DNA of 64,000 bases from contig OY540810.1 in the NCBI GenBank assembly GCA_961205875.1, forward strand, positions 35,960,001 to 36,024,000, in the 5' to 3' direction. Below are positions 49,011 to 61,296 of this stretch, in pieces. Both the position numbers and the translations under genes were made by a program. The DNA comes from Sialis fuliginosa. Lineage: Eukaryota > Arthropoda > Insecta > Megaloptera > Sialidae. A model generated the notes under the pieces. The model saw only the letters and a list, made by a program, of their open reading frames with translations. It searched no databases and had not been told where the DNA came from. Positions within the stretch are counted from its first letter, which is position 1; the number at the start of each line of letters is the position of its first letter.

Positions 49011-51685
49011 ATGAAGTATTTAGTGTTGTATTTTTCTTTACATTTGCTATTTTTAGCGAATATCGAATCAGCGGATATTAAATGTAAGTACATATGTCTA
49101 CCATGTCTACCTTTAAAGTAAAATTTATTATAGGTACCATATTGTTATTGTAGTGTAAATATCTAATTGTTAAATATAGGTCACTTATAAATAAAAATGT
49201 GCGCTAAAGTAATGTCTTCATTCGGCTTAACATTATTATTATTTTTCTTTTACTGTATTTGTGTCTAATAATTTATTATCAATATTAATAACGGAATGCT
49301 CTAAACATAACCATAAAATGTAATTATATTTTTCAATTAACAAATAGGCATATTTATTTTTTCATAATTATATGCAACAATCAATACCAATTTTGAAAAA
49401 TATTAACAATGTCTATCGGCAGACGTAATGGTCAAGACGTTCCCGCTTCAAGACTAAAGAAAACATTCTAGAGTTAGAAATCAATAATGTGCAAACTCGT
49501 TAATGGGTTAACGTAATATGCATTACACAGTAATATTTAAAGAAATCATGTATTTCTTATTTAATACGCCTTTAATTTATTACATATATTATATTTATCT
49601 TCAAACAAATTATATCAACTTGCCCTTTTGTGAAGTAGTGTTAAATACGTATGTATCAAGCACTTAAATTTGTAGATAAATTAACATGACCTTGTATAAA
49701 AATCATTAAAATGAGTACTTCACATAAATTTCCTATAATAACAATTTATTGTATTAATTTTAACACTTTTACTCAGTATTTATTTGTAAATTGTGTATTG
49801 ATTAATAGTTTAGTTTTTGGTATAAAAACATTCAATATGATTCATCCAAATATTTTAAGCTTGGAATCATTTCTTTAGCTGAATAAAAAAATATGTTCTC
49901 TATAAATTATAATAAATGAATATTTTAATTTATTAGTTACGGCTTATGAATGATAACAACAATAATATATATTATGTACGTTGCAGATAAAATTGATACT
50001 GATACTGATGTACCAAATATGAAAGTCAAATTTTATGATATTAGAACAACACTTCACATTACATGTAATATTACTGCAAACAATAACACTGTACCGTCTA
50101 ATAATTATGTTAAATGGTAAGCATTTAGTGTTGTTTATATTTTGATTTTAGTTTTATTATAATTCATCTAATATTTTATTTTACAATCAGGTATAAAGAT
50201 TCAGTAGATGTAAATGAAATAGAAAAACTAAAATCTAGACTGAAAACTGAAGTCAAACATAATGTATATTCTCTGAAGATTGATAAAGCTTCTGAAGATG
50301 ATTCTGGAGAGTATAACTGTAGTTTAATGTCAGCTGACAATCAACTTCTTAAATCAGCTGTCACCACTATTGCAAGTATGTTAATATTTAATAATTTATA
50401 TACACAATATTATTTAATTTTCTAATATGTAATTATTTTCTGTAGGTAAAATACATGTAAAAATGCCATCAAACACAAATGTCGTCGAAGGAGAAAAACT
50501 ACGTCTACCGTGTATCGTATTTGGTAAACCAAGGCCGAACATTACATGGGAAGTGGGAAATATTACATACGATAAGAGTGAGGGCAGAGTAGAACTACTG
50601 AAAGATGAACATGGTACAGAAAATGCTATTTTATTAATTCAAGAAGCAAATATGAGTGATCGTGGCATGTTCCGTTGTATTGCTACAAACCAAATCAGTA
50701 ATAAAGTTGATTCTGAGGCCGAAACATTTGTAAGAGTTAAAGGTATGTTTGAGTTTATAATATTAAACCTATTTCTGATAATACTATCTTTTTGAATTAT
50801 CACTGATGATACCTCACTCCCAAACTAATTTCCCACTCCCTTACTGTGTCGAAAAAAATCCTCCCCTCCCTCAACAGCTCCTTGGGATACCTAGTGTCCA
50901 TGTTGGGAAATACTGCGGTATGCAACACTGATACATCATACAAATTTATAAACAATATTACTCTGCATAAAGGTTTAAAATATAAAAATTATGTCCCGTG
51001 TTCTGTTTTTTAATATTTTAGTATTACATTTATTTATTGATTTTTTCTCCTCTGCCAATATAATCATCAATAAATATGTAAAATTAACAAAATAAGGTTA
51101 GTTCTCAGTAGGCTAATTTGTATACTTACAATTTGATAAATTAATATTTCATGATTGGGTACTTTCTTTCATCATGGTAATAATAGAATTTCAAAAGAGA
51201 ATCTTTTATTATTAAATTTACTTTTATTAAAATTTATTAGTATTCAATTATTATTTTTTTATTAATTTCTATACATACAGTCTAAAAGATTATCAACATT
51301 TAGGTGCTCACTTTTATTGTCACTAAAAATTAAGTTAAATATAATGAAAAATAATCTAAAGCTTATAACCGTTATTATTTTTTACTGTGACATAAAATAA
51401 ACAAATAAATAACGATAATATTTGAATTCAGATAAACTAGCAGCTCTATGGCCATTCCTTGGAATTTGCGCAGAAGTGTTTGTTCTGTGTGCGATTATTC
51501 TAGTCTATGAAAAGAAACGTAACAAACAAGAACTTGAGGAAAGTGATACTGACCAAAGTCCTGATCAGTGAGTATATTTTGTTAAGATTGTTTTATGAGA
51601 ACACTGTATACAACAATACAATTAATATTACAGGAAGAATACATCAGATCAAACAAAAGACTCTGATGTACGACAGAGAAAGTGA
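49011..51685 (+). CDS. Bsg: Basigin (two-Ig membrane glycoprotein)
   Basis: Six coding exons: 49011-49083, 49987-50116, 50191-50375, 50446-50742, 51432-51567, 51634-51685; all GT-AG, phases consistent, 290 aa. Residues 1-21 are a signal peptide. Ig domain 1 has Cys51 and Cys111 with Trp68 and the DSGEYNC motif; Ig domain 2 has Cys152 and Cys207 with Trp164. The membrane segment (about 232-254) is the highly conserved ALWPFLGICAEVFVLCAIIL, including the buried Glu243 typical of basigin/CD147, followed by YEKKR and an acidic cytoplasmic tail ending RQRK. Six N-glycosylation sequons are visible (Asn52, 57, 110, 161, 168, 198). Family role: plasma-membrane partner of monocarboxylate transporters and adhesion protein. 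An in-frame upstream ATG at 48987 could add eight residues; I preferred the one that opens directly on the signal peptide. Confidence 0.93.
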
Positions 51686-52860
51686 GATGCCTATAAAACA
51701 TACAAGCATTAGTAATTCAAAGTTTGTTGATTGGTTTAAGTACGTATATATAATTATAATTCTTAAAATTTAATTAATTGAAAGTAATTTTAAAATGTCA
51801 CAAAATGTAAAAAAAATATTGCATTAAGACTTAATAAGTTGTGTAGATGGGACATATACTGTGTGAGTTTTTACCATTTCAATGTAATGTAAAACAGCAG
51901 AGGTTATTAAATTGTCACTGTGGAATCTGCGAATAGATTCATTGACGATGCCTTCAATTAATACAATGCCATTACCGCTAAGAAATAGTTTTGCCGAACA
52001 ATGTTTTATTATGTGTTGGGATGTATGTGATTTGTGTAAATAGGTAAATGGAGTTCATTACATTTGGTTACATTTAAACATATACATATTCGTCATTTTT
52101 TTTCCAAAATAAATTTTATAGAATGTACAAACAGTGTTTACAAATCTACTATTTCCATAAGGAAACTGTTATTTCGGTAGAATGTGTTTATATTTTAGGG
52201 AAAATGTTGCATATGCATTTATTATAGTGCGTGAGTGTGTTTTATGACAGTATTCTTTATGTTCGTTAGGGAAAACTATTCAGCGCATCCGGCTTATGTT
52301 GGCCGTATATTATATATAAAATTGAAACGGCATATGTATATATTTAAGTAAGAAATATTTACACTCCTGTTCATATATTATTATTATTATTGTAATATAC
52401 ATATACTTATACATACATACAAACGATGTTTATGTGTTTATACACGCGCATGAACATGTTTATATATATGTTTATGTTGTTAAAAATCAATTGTGTTTTC
52501 TTTTATGGATTGTTTTGTTTGTTTAATTATTAATATTTAAAAAGATTTTACATATATAAAATACAAAAGATTGCTTTCCAAAGAATTATTGTAACTTTTA
52601 CTCGTAAGATTTAAAATAAGATAAAGATTGTAATATGCACTTCTAATAAAGAGCCAATTTTTAAAAGTAATATTTAATTAAGTGAAATGTCAGTTATTTG
52701 TTATTGTTACTAAAATTGTTTGCAAACGTTATAAGTATCCTTTCTCTATAAATAAATATTGACTAGTAATTCATATTATGTACAATATATATATAAAATA
52801 TGAATACATTTTGGTGCTCTGTTCATGACTTTCATGTTTCTTTAATATTTGAGAAATGAT
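51686..52860 (+). other. Probable basigin 3' UTR
   Basis: Non-coding sequence after the basigin stop. AATAAA words occur at about 52107 and, beyond the MITE, at 54000-54005; I cannot tell which is used. No other gene is visible. Confidence 0.4.
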
Positions 52861-53230
52861 TTACAAGAGGGCGTCACAGTTTATGGATGGAGGATAGCTT
52901 TTGGGAGATGAAGCTAGATTAAAAATGAAAAGACACGTTGTCGAGCATTTTTTGAATTCTCAGTATTAATTACGATATTTAATTCTGAAAATTGTTATAT
53001 TTCATATGTACTGATATGTGTGTCGTGAGCTGTTAACATGCTAGATTGGGAACATGGCAAACTGTGGTTCGAATCTTGATTTAAGAATTTTACTTTTTAT
53101 TTTTATTTGCAATTGTAAATAATGAGCATTCAAAAAAATGCTCGAATACGTGTCTTTTTATTTTTAATCTAATTTCACCTCCCAAAAACTAACTGAAATC
53201 CTCCATCCATAAACTGATGTCCCCTTGTTA
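52861..53230. mobile_element. Foldback MITE with tRNA-like B box
   Basis: Arms of about 100 bp start TTACAAGAGGGCG and, inverted, TAACAAGGGGACATC; both contain AGTTTATGGATGGAGGAT, TTTTGGGAG and AAAAGACACG. In the centre (about 53017-53080) is a tRNA-like stretch with GTGAGCTGTTAACATGCTAG (box A position) and GGTTCGAATC (box B, 53066-53075). The cloverleaf is incomplete, so it is a relic or captured piece, not a tRNA gene. Confidence 0.55.
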
Positions 53231-56200
53231 GTGCATTAATACCATTTGCACTATGTTATTGGCGCAGTACTGAAAACAAGCATCGAAACAGTTTTGTTTT
53301 AGGCTTGGTTTTAGTACGACGTTTTTTTTTTTTTTTTATTAATATATATATAAAAATATATAAAGTAGTTGAATGGCTGCTAGCTTAGCAACTGCACCGT
53401 TCTTGTAGATGAGCAGCAGCAGCTTCTGATAAATGCAATAAAGGATAAATTATAGTAAGGATTAGCTAGACAGAACCGTTTTAGTTACTTTTATTATAGG
53501 GAACTGTTAACATTTTAAAGAATATATAAGGATTAATCCATGTTTAATTTTTCATTAACGTTGTACGGATAGAGCTTCCATACATTTCTGTCATGAGGTT
53601 TTGTTCCTTTACTTAAAACGCCTAGTCTTGTTTACATTAAGAATTTTTCAACAAATTCTTATTTAATTTTTAAATTATTTGTATTTATATTTTTGTACAT
53701 ATTATTTTTGTTTAAATTTTATTAAAACTAGTGGTTACAAGATTGTATATTTTATATAAACTTTAATTAAAGGGTTCTCTGTAAACAAGACCGTATCTGT
53801 AATTATTTTACCATAAGTTTAAAACATACATATACATAATTCTTATTTATACACAGAAGATGCAGACACAGCACGTAGTTTGATGAAAATAATTGAATAA
53901 TAAATATTACAACTAAAAGTCTAGCGGGAGTTTCTGTACTTAAAAATTTTACATTTAAATTATTTGGTAATGTGCTATTGAATTTGTAAATTTGGTTGCA
54001 ATAAAGTTATTTAAATTAATATTTCATTTCAATTTGTGATTATCTGTTAATTACTGTTTTGAAAATATCCTTTACACAATATTTTATGGAGGTTAGCTAC
54101 AGTCTTTTAAGGGGCATATGGTGAGATAGAATCGCCGATGCTAAAGTATGCTATTTAGTGACCATTACCAACTGTTCAGAAACAAATTTTTATTTATAAA
54201 AATAGTATTGGTTTCTTTATAAACATAAATTTTTAAAAAATCCATAAATAATACATAACACCAGTTTTTGGATTTCAAAACATCTTTCGTAATATATTTA
54301 GTTAGCACTGAAATTGTGGCAATAGTGCAAACAGCTTGGTTAGTGTCGTTAGTGTATTGCAGTCATGCATCGTTACCAAACTTCTTAGCTACACTTCAAA
54401 CTACTGATTTATCTAGTTTTTAATTAATATTTTTGAAACGGGACAGGAAAAATTTAATTTTTTATGATTTTAACCACTTAAGATTATTATTATTCTGGAT
54501 GTGGTTGTTTTTTTTTCACTATTGTTGGTCAATGTAATATTACGTACTTGGATGTTAAATGGTTAAATACAATATTGTTCCATTATACATCACCATAAAA
54601 GCCTGTGTTAAATTATCCAATTTTAATTTTTAATTACTTAAAAATGGAACAGGAAATAAAAAAAAATTAATTTTGTTAAAATTGTGAATGTCCTATAGAA
54701 ATTTGAGAACGATTTAACTATTTTGGTTTTTGTAGCCAACCTCCTTAACAGGAATTTTGGTGATTTTAGAAAACAAATATTGGAAAGGCAAGAACAAAGA
54801 AAATGATCAAAATAAAAAGATGGTATTCTCCAAATTATAATTGATTAAATTAATGAATTTCACGTCAACAAGTGTGGTTTACTTAATGCTTTTTTTATTT
54901 ACTGCTAGTTCAAACTATTGTGCTAGTTGACTAGCTGTTAATGAAAACATTATGAATCATACAATAAAACAATTTTTTGATGAAATGAAAACATTACGCA
55001 TTATTTTGATTACCTCAAAATAAAAAAAATTTCATTACAGAATATAAACATACACAAGAGATTCAATGATTATTCATATTTTTCATCAAATTGCTATCTA
55101 CCATTTCAGTGGTATAACAGTAATTTTATAATTGTAATTATAAAATAAGATCATTTCCTAAAAAATGTAAAATTAAAAGTGTATAAAAAGTTAAATATAT
55201 ATAATATACGTAAAATAAAATCATTATTATCCTTGTAAATATTAAGGGGACTCTGAAGCGTAATGCCACTGTGCATGTTTTAGTTGAATTTTTTACCCCT
55301 TACTGAAATTGCCTTTAATTAAATTATAAAATTTTTAATATTTACTGATTTTGTATTTTTTACAATTTTTCAACATTAAATTATGCACATACAATAATTC
55401 TTTGATTATAGATATAGTAATTAATTCAATATCAAGCATAGAAACTGCACCACTTTATTTATTTTTTCTCCAAAACAAGTACCTATTTAACTTATATTTT
55501 ATTTAAAAAAATGCAAATATTCATTACAACACTAATCACTGGCTCTGTATATTATAATATAAGGCTATAAGGTTTTTTCAGAGCTGTGTGCAGAAATAAA
55601 AATGAGGCTGAAAAAAAAACTTAAATGAATGAATTGGCTAGTTTTTACTAAATTTTCAAATTGGATGATTTCTGTGATTTTATTAGTTTTAGGAGACAGA
55701 ATAAAAAACAGTGTTTGTATTCAGCATGAGCGTGAAATCTAATGCGGAATTTGCAACTTACTGTAAAGTACAATCAGGGTTCGATGTAAGTAATACAATT
55801 TAGACTAATATTTTAATTTATTATAAAAATACATCGCCTAGCTCTGATAAAATACAAAAATAAAATAAACAAATATTCTTATCATCTAAAATAATAATAT
55901 ATAAAAATTTTAATATTTTATCAGACCTCCCTTTACTACCTTAATTAATACAACGAGAAATTGACTTAATTAAGTTGTGTAATAGATAGTACAAAAACAA
56001 ATAGCTTAGATATAAAATGTAAACTGATGAATTTATATTCTAAGTATATCCCTTTATGTATTTTATTTTTACCTGACAGTGGTTATATAAGTATATTATG
56101 CCTTCTGTAAAGTAGGGATACAATAAAAAAAATTGAATGGTGCAGTTCTATACTTGCTACTGTATGCTAAAAATATATAGAGTAAGAGGTTACATTGTTA

Positions 56201-56689
56201 GAGAATATGTTTCCACTAACAATAAGTTTATATAAATTTATCAATGTGATCGACATAATATAGAAATATATACAATGTTATTAACAAATGTAAATTATCA
56301 ATTTAATCACCCTATTTCATTTATTATAGTTGAATAAAAAAATTTATAATCGTATAGAATTAAATAGGTTTTATTATACTCAATGAAAAACAGTTTATAT
56401 TAGTTATTACTGTATTTTAATATCCTTTACCTATTAAATTTGTTATTTAATCAAGGAATTACTGTAGATTGAAATGCTTAGTCAGGGTTGAATTAGGATG
56501 TCACTTGGCCTTTGATTATTCCTTTTAAGGAACCCATCCACCTTTTCTCAATAAAATGATATATGATTATTTGTGGCCCTGCGCAAGGAGATTGAGAGAA
56601 AAAAAAAATTTCTACTAAAATTTAATACACAATCCACCTATTGGATCGGTTATTTTAAGTTTCTTGATAAACATCATTATAATATGCGT
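53231..56689. other. Intergenic / basigin 3' flank
   Basis: AATAAA at 54000-54005 is a possible distal basigin poly(A) signal. Otherwise AT-rich with no supportable gene. One exon-like piece lies at 55693-55787. A T-run lies at about 53323-53337. Confidence 0.45.
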
Positions 56690-56917
56690 TAGGGTCGATC
56701 TAGACTATCGAGCCGATCTTGCTCCAATCAAATCTTATGATATTTAATTAACAATCCACGCCAGGTTTGATCACTATCCAAATATTCTTTGCACTATGTT
56801 GTATCAGAGCTAGTTTGGACTGAGACCTGACTGATACCTATAGTGTCAATGATTTCATTGTTTGTGTATTTATATTCGATTGGAGCGAGACCAGTTCGAT
56901 AGTCAGGATCAACCCTT
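56690..56917. mobile_element. MITE, GGTCTCGCTCCAATC family, copy 2
   Basis: Ends TAGGGTCGATCTAGACTATC then GAGCCGATCTTGCTCCAATC, and inverted right end AAGGGTTGATCCTGACTATC then GAACTGGTCTCGCTCCAATC: arms of about 40 bp. Related to 9945-10128. No coding sequence. Located 500 bp upstream of the lectin start. Confidence 0.6.
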
Positions 56918-57430
56918 ATGGTGAAATTAGGATTATACTTTAAAAAAGGGACCCATTTTTGCACTTTTTCTCATTACGTAAATTCGCCACTGAGGAATAT
57001 ATATCTAATATAAAGTTAAATAATAATAATAGTTTGTAGATATAAAATCTCTTTTTGTCATATTATTTAACGTATTATAAAAAACTGTTGTTGATTAGTA
57101 TATTATGTATTAATTAAAGTAAGTAAGTAAAATTAAAATCTTCTGGTTAATTTTTATGATTAATCCCTAATTGTAGATATGAAACCTTAATAAAATTTAA
57201 AATATATGGAATTTTTATCATAATATAAAAATGTAAGTACCTATATAAATTATACAATATGTTTTGAGATAAATATTTATGACTATAGATATTATTTTAT
57301 GTTATAAGATTATTTCTTGTAACCTTTCCCCTAAAAAAATTAATTATTATCAAATTAATTGCATGAACGTAAATTATTTTATCATTTCTAAATATAACCA
57401 TCCGATTAATGTTGAATTATTAAACTAAAA

Positions 57431-58688
57431 ATGTTTTATTTGTTTCTAATAATTTGTATTGCATGTCGATTTGTTTATGCAGAAGAAGATATTGCTATTA
57501 AACCCGATGAGCTTAGCATTTTGAATTTATCAAAAAGTGAATCTGCTGTTAAAATTTCTATATACAGTGATAAAAATCAGCATGGAAAATGGGAAAGTAA
57601 CGTGAGTAATTTTAGATATACATGTTTATAATTTTTGTATAAATAAATACACTTTGCAAAATTATCTGTAGGTGATAATTCAAAATGGACAACCAGATAA
57701 AAATAAATATCATGTAGATTTTAATCATAAAGTCACGGCTGAAGGTGTTGTAATTGAAGCAGTAATAACAGGTAATTAAGAAAATATATATTACATATTA
57801 TAATTAAACAATTTATGACATGCGGTAAATGAAATATAGCAATATAAGTGAATATAATCAACACTTATATTTGTATTGTATTAAATGAAGGACTTCTGCA
57901 CCAACAGTGGAGGTGGCTGCCTCAAGCCCTAACATGACACTAAAAAAAGCTATTAGTTAATTATTATTTATGTTACCAAGAGGTTTACATTAGCCAATAG
58001 TTATTCAGAAACCAATACATATAACTATAATTCTGCTTTCTCACTAAAGTATTTATATAATATGTTTTATAGAAGGAAATGATACATGCCCAACTCAAAT
58101 ACGACAGAAATCAAATAGAGGTCAACCTCATGCTGATTATATTCATTATAAAACAATGGGATGGTATAAATACCATGGTGCTGCAAAATGGGGTGATGCA
58201 AGACGTATATGTGATGGAGAAGGAGGATACTTAGCTGTAATTAGTTCACAACAAGAAGCTGATTTATTTGTGAAGATATTTAATAATCATCCAAAAACTG
58301 TTGGTATTCCATTACCAGATTTTCTACTTTTAGGGTTTCATGACATGTTTGTAGAAGGAGAATATTTAACTGTTTTAGGTAAGAATATTTTATTATTCGG
58401 AATATTTAGGGGTACAATAATTATTTTTTGGCTCTTCAGTTACTATGCTCAAATATTATAAAATTTTTAAATTAGACTTGTATGTATTATAATACAAACA
58501 ATATAAAATATTTGTATTTCAATGTTATAGGCACTCCTTTGGATAATACTGGTTTTACTCAATGGATGAAAGGTCAACCGGACAATGCTGGTAACAATGA
58601 ACATTGTGGAGCAATTCATAGAAGTGGTCAACTTTCTGATGTAAATTGTCAACAACTTGCTAACTTCATTTGTAAAATAGATGAATAA
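57431..58688 (+). CDS. Secreted C-type lectin
   Basis: Four exons: 57431-57601, 57672-57771, 58073-58378, 58531-58688; 244 aa, all GT-AG. Residues 1-17 are a signal peptide (MFYLFLIICIACRFVYA). Residues about 18-95 are an N-terminal extension without a domain I know. The C-type lectin fold spans about 113-244, with the WGDARRICDGEGGYLAVIS start, Cys137-Cys240 and Cys218-Cys232 as the two standard disulfides. The sugar-site loop is GQPDN (QPD at 208-210, the galactose-type triplet); the usual second WND motif is replaced by DVNC, so calcium-dependent binding may be weakened. Layout resembles insect hemolymph lipopolysaccharide-binding lectins; a role in immune recognition is inference. Convergent with METAP1. 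Confidence 0.88.
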
Positions 58689-58698
58689 CCATTTCCCA

Positions 58699-58704
58699 AA
58701 TAAA
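58699..58704 (+). promoter_or_regulatory. Poly(A) signal of the lectin gene
   Basis: AATAAA 10 bases after the stop codon; the transcript probably ends near 58720-58730. Confidence 0.6.
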
Positions 58705-58927
58705 TATAATTAATCTTTGAAACAAAATTTTTTTTTGAAAAACATGACCTGTTCAGAAGCCTAAATGAATAATTACAATTTTGTAATTTTCATATACAAT
58801 TAGTTATTTAGTAAACTCATTATTTATTCATTAATACTGAAAAACTAGTAGTTAATATAATTTAAAAAAGCTTGTAAAAAGCAAGAAATATGATTTAAAA
58901 ATCACAGACGAAAATGTTAAATAATTG

Positions 58928-58933
58928 TTTATT
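58928..58933 (-). promoter_or_regulatory. Poly(A) signal of METAP1
   Basis: AATAAA on the minus strand, 26 bases past the METAP1 stop. With the lectin signal it leaves about 200 bp between two convergent transcripts. Confidence 0.6.
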
Positions 58934-58959
58934 AAAATTGTATAATACAATTAAACATA

Positions 58960-60992
58960 TTACATTTTATCCATGAACCATGGTTGGCCTGAATTATTAC
59001 GTCGTTTGGTAAGAATATCACAGCCTGTTTCCGTAACCAGCAGCGTTTGTTCAAATTGTGCTGACCACAAACCATCAACTGTTACTGCTGTCCAATCATC
59101 TGGCCATGTTTCATCACGCCAACTGCCTTCAGAAATCATTGGCTCTATTGTGAAACAATGCCCTGGTTTCATTACGCCAACAGCTTTGTTTTCTAAAAAT
59201 TAAACATATAAATTTCAACAAATTTATATTTCGTAGTTGTTTTTTGACACATTGTCTTTACAGAAATTACAAGAGAAATTTAATATTCATATTTAATTAA
59301 CCCTTTATTGCGTAAGTACAGTCACAGGGATCAAAATCATTTTTGTTTTCATTGTATCGCAATAGGTATAAGTTCTAGATTTTTTTGCTCGTTTAATTTT
59401 TGTTGTGTGGTGATTAAGGGTTAAAAACACTTTACATAAACTTCTGATAAAAACTTACTTGCATAATGCGGAACATTTGGAGCTGTGTGGAATAAACGAT
59501 GAATTCCATGGCCACAATAACTGCGTACTACAGAAAATCCATGGGGTTGAACATACTTTTGAATCACGTTACCTATTTCACGATATAGTTGTCCAGGTTT
59601 CACTGTTTCAATTGCTTTGCTAAGGCACTCATATGTTACCTACAATTAAAAAAAAATAGTTCAGCATTTTTTCAAGATGGGAGTTCCCAGGACTTTTTTT
59701 CGGAGGTATCATAATTAATGTAATGCCAATCTCGCATAACCAATAACACATAAGTGAATGTCCGTAAACATAAAGCCATGTAGAAAATTGCCTAATGTTA
59801 TGTAAAGCAGTACTATATATATTACAAACATTAACTGGCCTTTATCTAACAGTCAAGTACCAATTATTACATTTTGGTATGAAATGAATTGTCTTCAATT
59901 CTAATACTACATATATTTGTTATCATCTATTAAAGGTTAAATAATTTCATGATAATTTTAAATGATATTTTTACCTGAACTAATTTCTTGTGTTTCGGAC
60001 TAACATCTCCAACAAAAAATGTTTCATTTAAATCACCATGAAAACCACGATGGTACACTGTAATGTCAACATTACAAATATCTCCATCATTCAATGTTCT
60101 TTGATCGGGAATACCATGGCATATGACCTAAAGTTAAAATAATTAGCTTAAACTTTTATTAAGATTATTGATTTTTACATTACCTCATTAACGGAAGTGC
60201 AGCAAGATTTTGGAAATTTATAATAGTTAAGTGGAGACGGGTAGCACTCTCTTTCAATACATGCTTCATGTACAATACGATCAATTTCATCTGTAGTGAC
60301 ACCAACGTCGCAAACTTTAGCTGCTTCATCCAGTACCTAAATACATATTTTTAGATTATTTTTATTGCAGTGCCAAGAATCAAATCTATGTAATTTACCT
60401 CTCTACCAAGTTTGCATGAGACTCGCATTCCTTCAATTTCTTCATCATCTAATATTTTAATTTGAGAACTGCCTTTAACTGACATTTCAGAAACAGATAC
60501 TCCATTTGGATGATCTGCATAATCTGGACGACCAATAGTAAGTGGAACTGGTCGTTTTTCTGATAGAGGATGTGGTCGAAGTTTTCCAGTAAATTTGTAT
60601 GATGGCCATGGTTTAAACTCTGACTTACAGTCATCGGTAGAATTAGTATTACCTCCTTAAAAAAATATAAAAGTATTAACAATTTCACAATAACTTTTTT
60701 TAATACCTGTAAAAAAGTAGTAGAGATTTTCCAGCATGTACATTATCAAACAATTTTTCAGTATTATTTAAAGAATATTTATTTCCGTTGTCTCGGATAT
60801 TTGTTGAGCGGCTAAATCTACCGCTTACTTACTGGCTAAAGAATGAATTACTTTATGAGTTTTCCAACTTCCCTTAAAACATTCTTGAGAACAAAAAAAT
60901 GATCTTGGTATGCCAATTTTTATACATGTGGGGCATTGTAATTTGGCTAATGCATTGCAGCCGGGTGTTTCGCATGTACCGAAATCTGCCAT
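58960..60992 (-). CDS. METAP1: Methionine aminopeptidase 1
   Basis: Six exons on the minus strand: 60992-60833, 60655-60399, 60336-60184, 60127-59975, 59639-59459, 59192-58960; 378 aa, close to the usual 380-390. The N-terminus is the C6H2 zinc finger (Cys7, 12, 20, 23, 34, 38, His46, 50) that docks the enzyme at the ribosome. The pita-bread catalytic domain follows: His194 in the CHGIP substrate motif, and the five metal ligands Asp211 (NVDIT), Asp222 (HGDLNETF), His285 (SYCGHGIH), Glu318 (FTIEPM) and Glu349 (SAQFEQT), all intact. It removes the initiator Met from nascent cytosolic proteins when residue 2 is small. The ATG at 60992 is preceded by an in-frame-free 5' leader and opens directly on the zinc finger. 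The exon 2 acceptor is an AAG-GAG tandem, giving Arg-Gly-Asn or Ser-Asn at residue 54. Confidence 0.96.
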
Positions 60993-61296
60993 TTTTAAAA
61001 CCTGAAAACTATTTTGCTATTTTTATAGAATTTATTACGTCAGATTCTAGTTTGAGGTTATATAAAATATAAAATAACCAGACATCAAAAAATTAAATTC
61101 ATCTTCCACAGATACAAAACTATGTACGTACATACACTTCCGGTTGTTATATTATCAATATCTATGAGTTTTTAATTTAAAAAATTCAAGGTTTAAAATT
61201 AAAAAATGCAATTCTATATATAAAACAGTAAAATTATATTTAAACTACATTTTTAATAGATACAAAATACAATTTTAGTTATAAAATATTTTCTAT
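60993..61296 (-). other. METAP1 5' flank / IFT88 3' flank
   Basis: A gap of 304 bp between the METAP1 start codon and the IFT88 stop. ATTAAA (minus strand, 61257-61252), 40 bases past the IFT88 stop, is its likely poly(A) signal. The METAP1 promoter must lie in the remaining 250 bp; no TATA box at a convincing distance was identified. Confidence 0.45.

Noticed and set aside
53017-53085. tRNA gene
   Set aside because: Only the B box is convincing; acceptor and anticodon stems do not close, and it sits inside a MITE.
58973-59203. Plus-strand frame across METAP1
   Set aside because: Antisense shadow of METAP1 exon 6.
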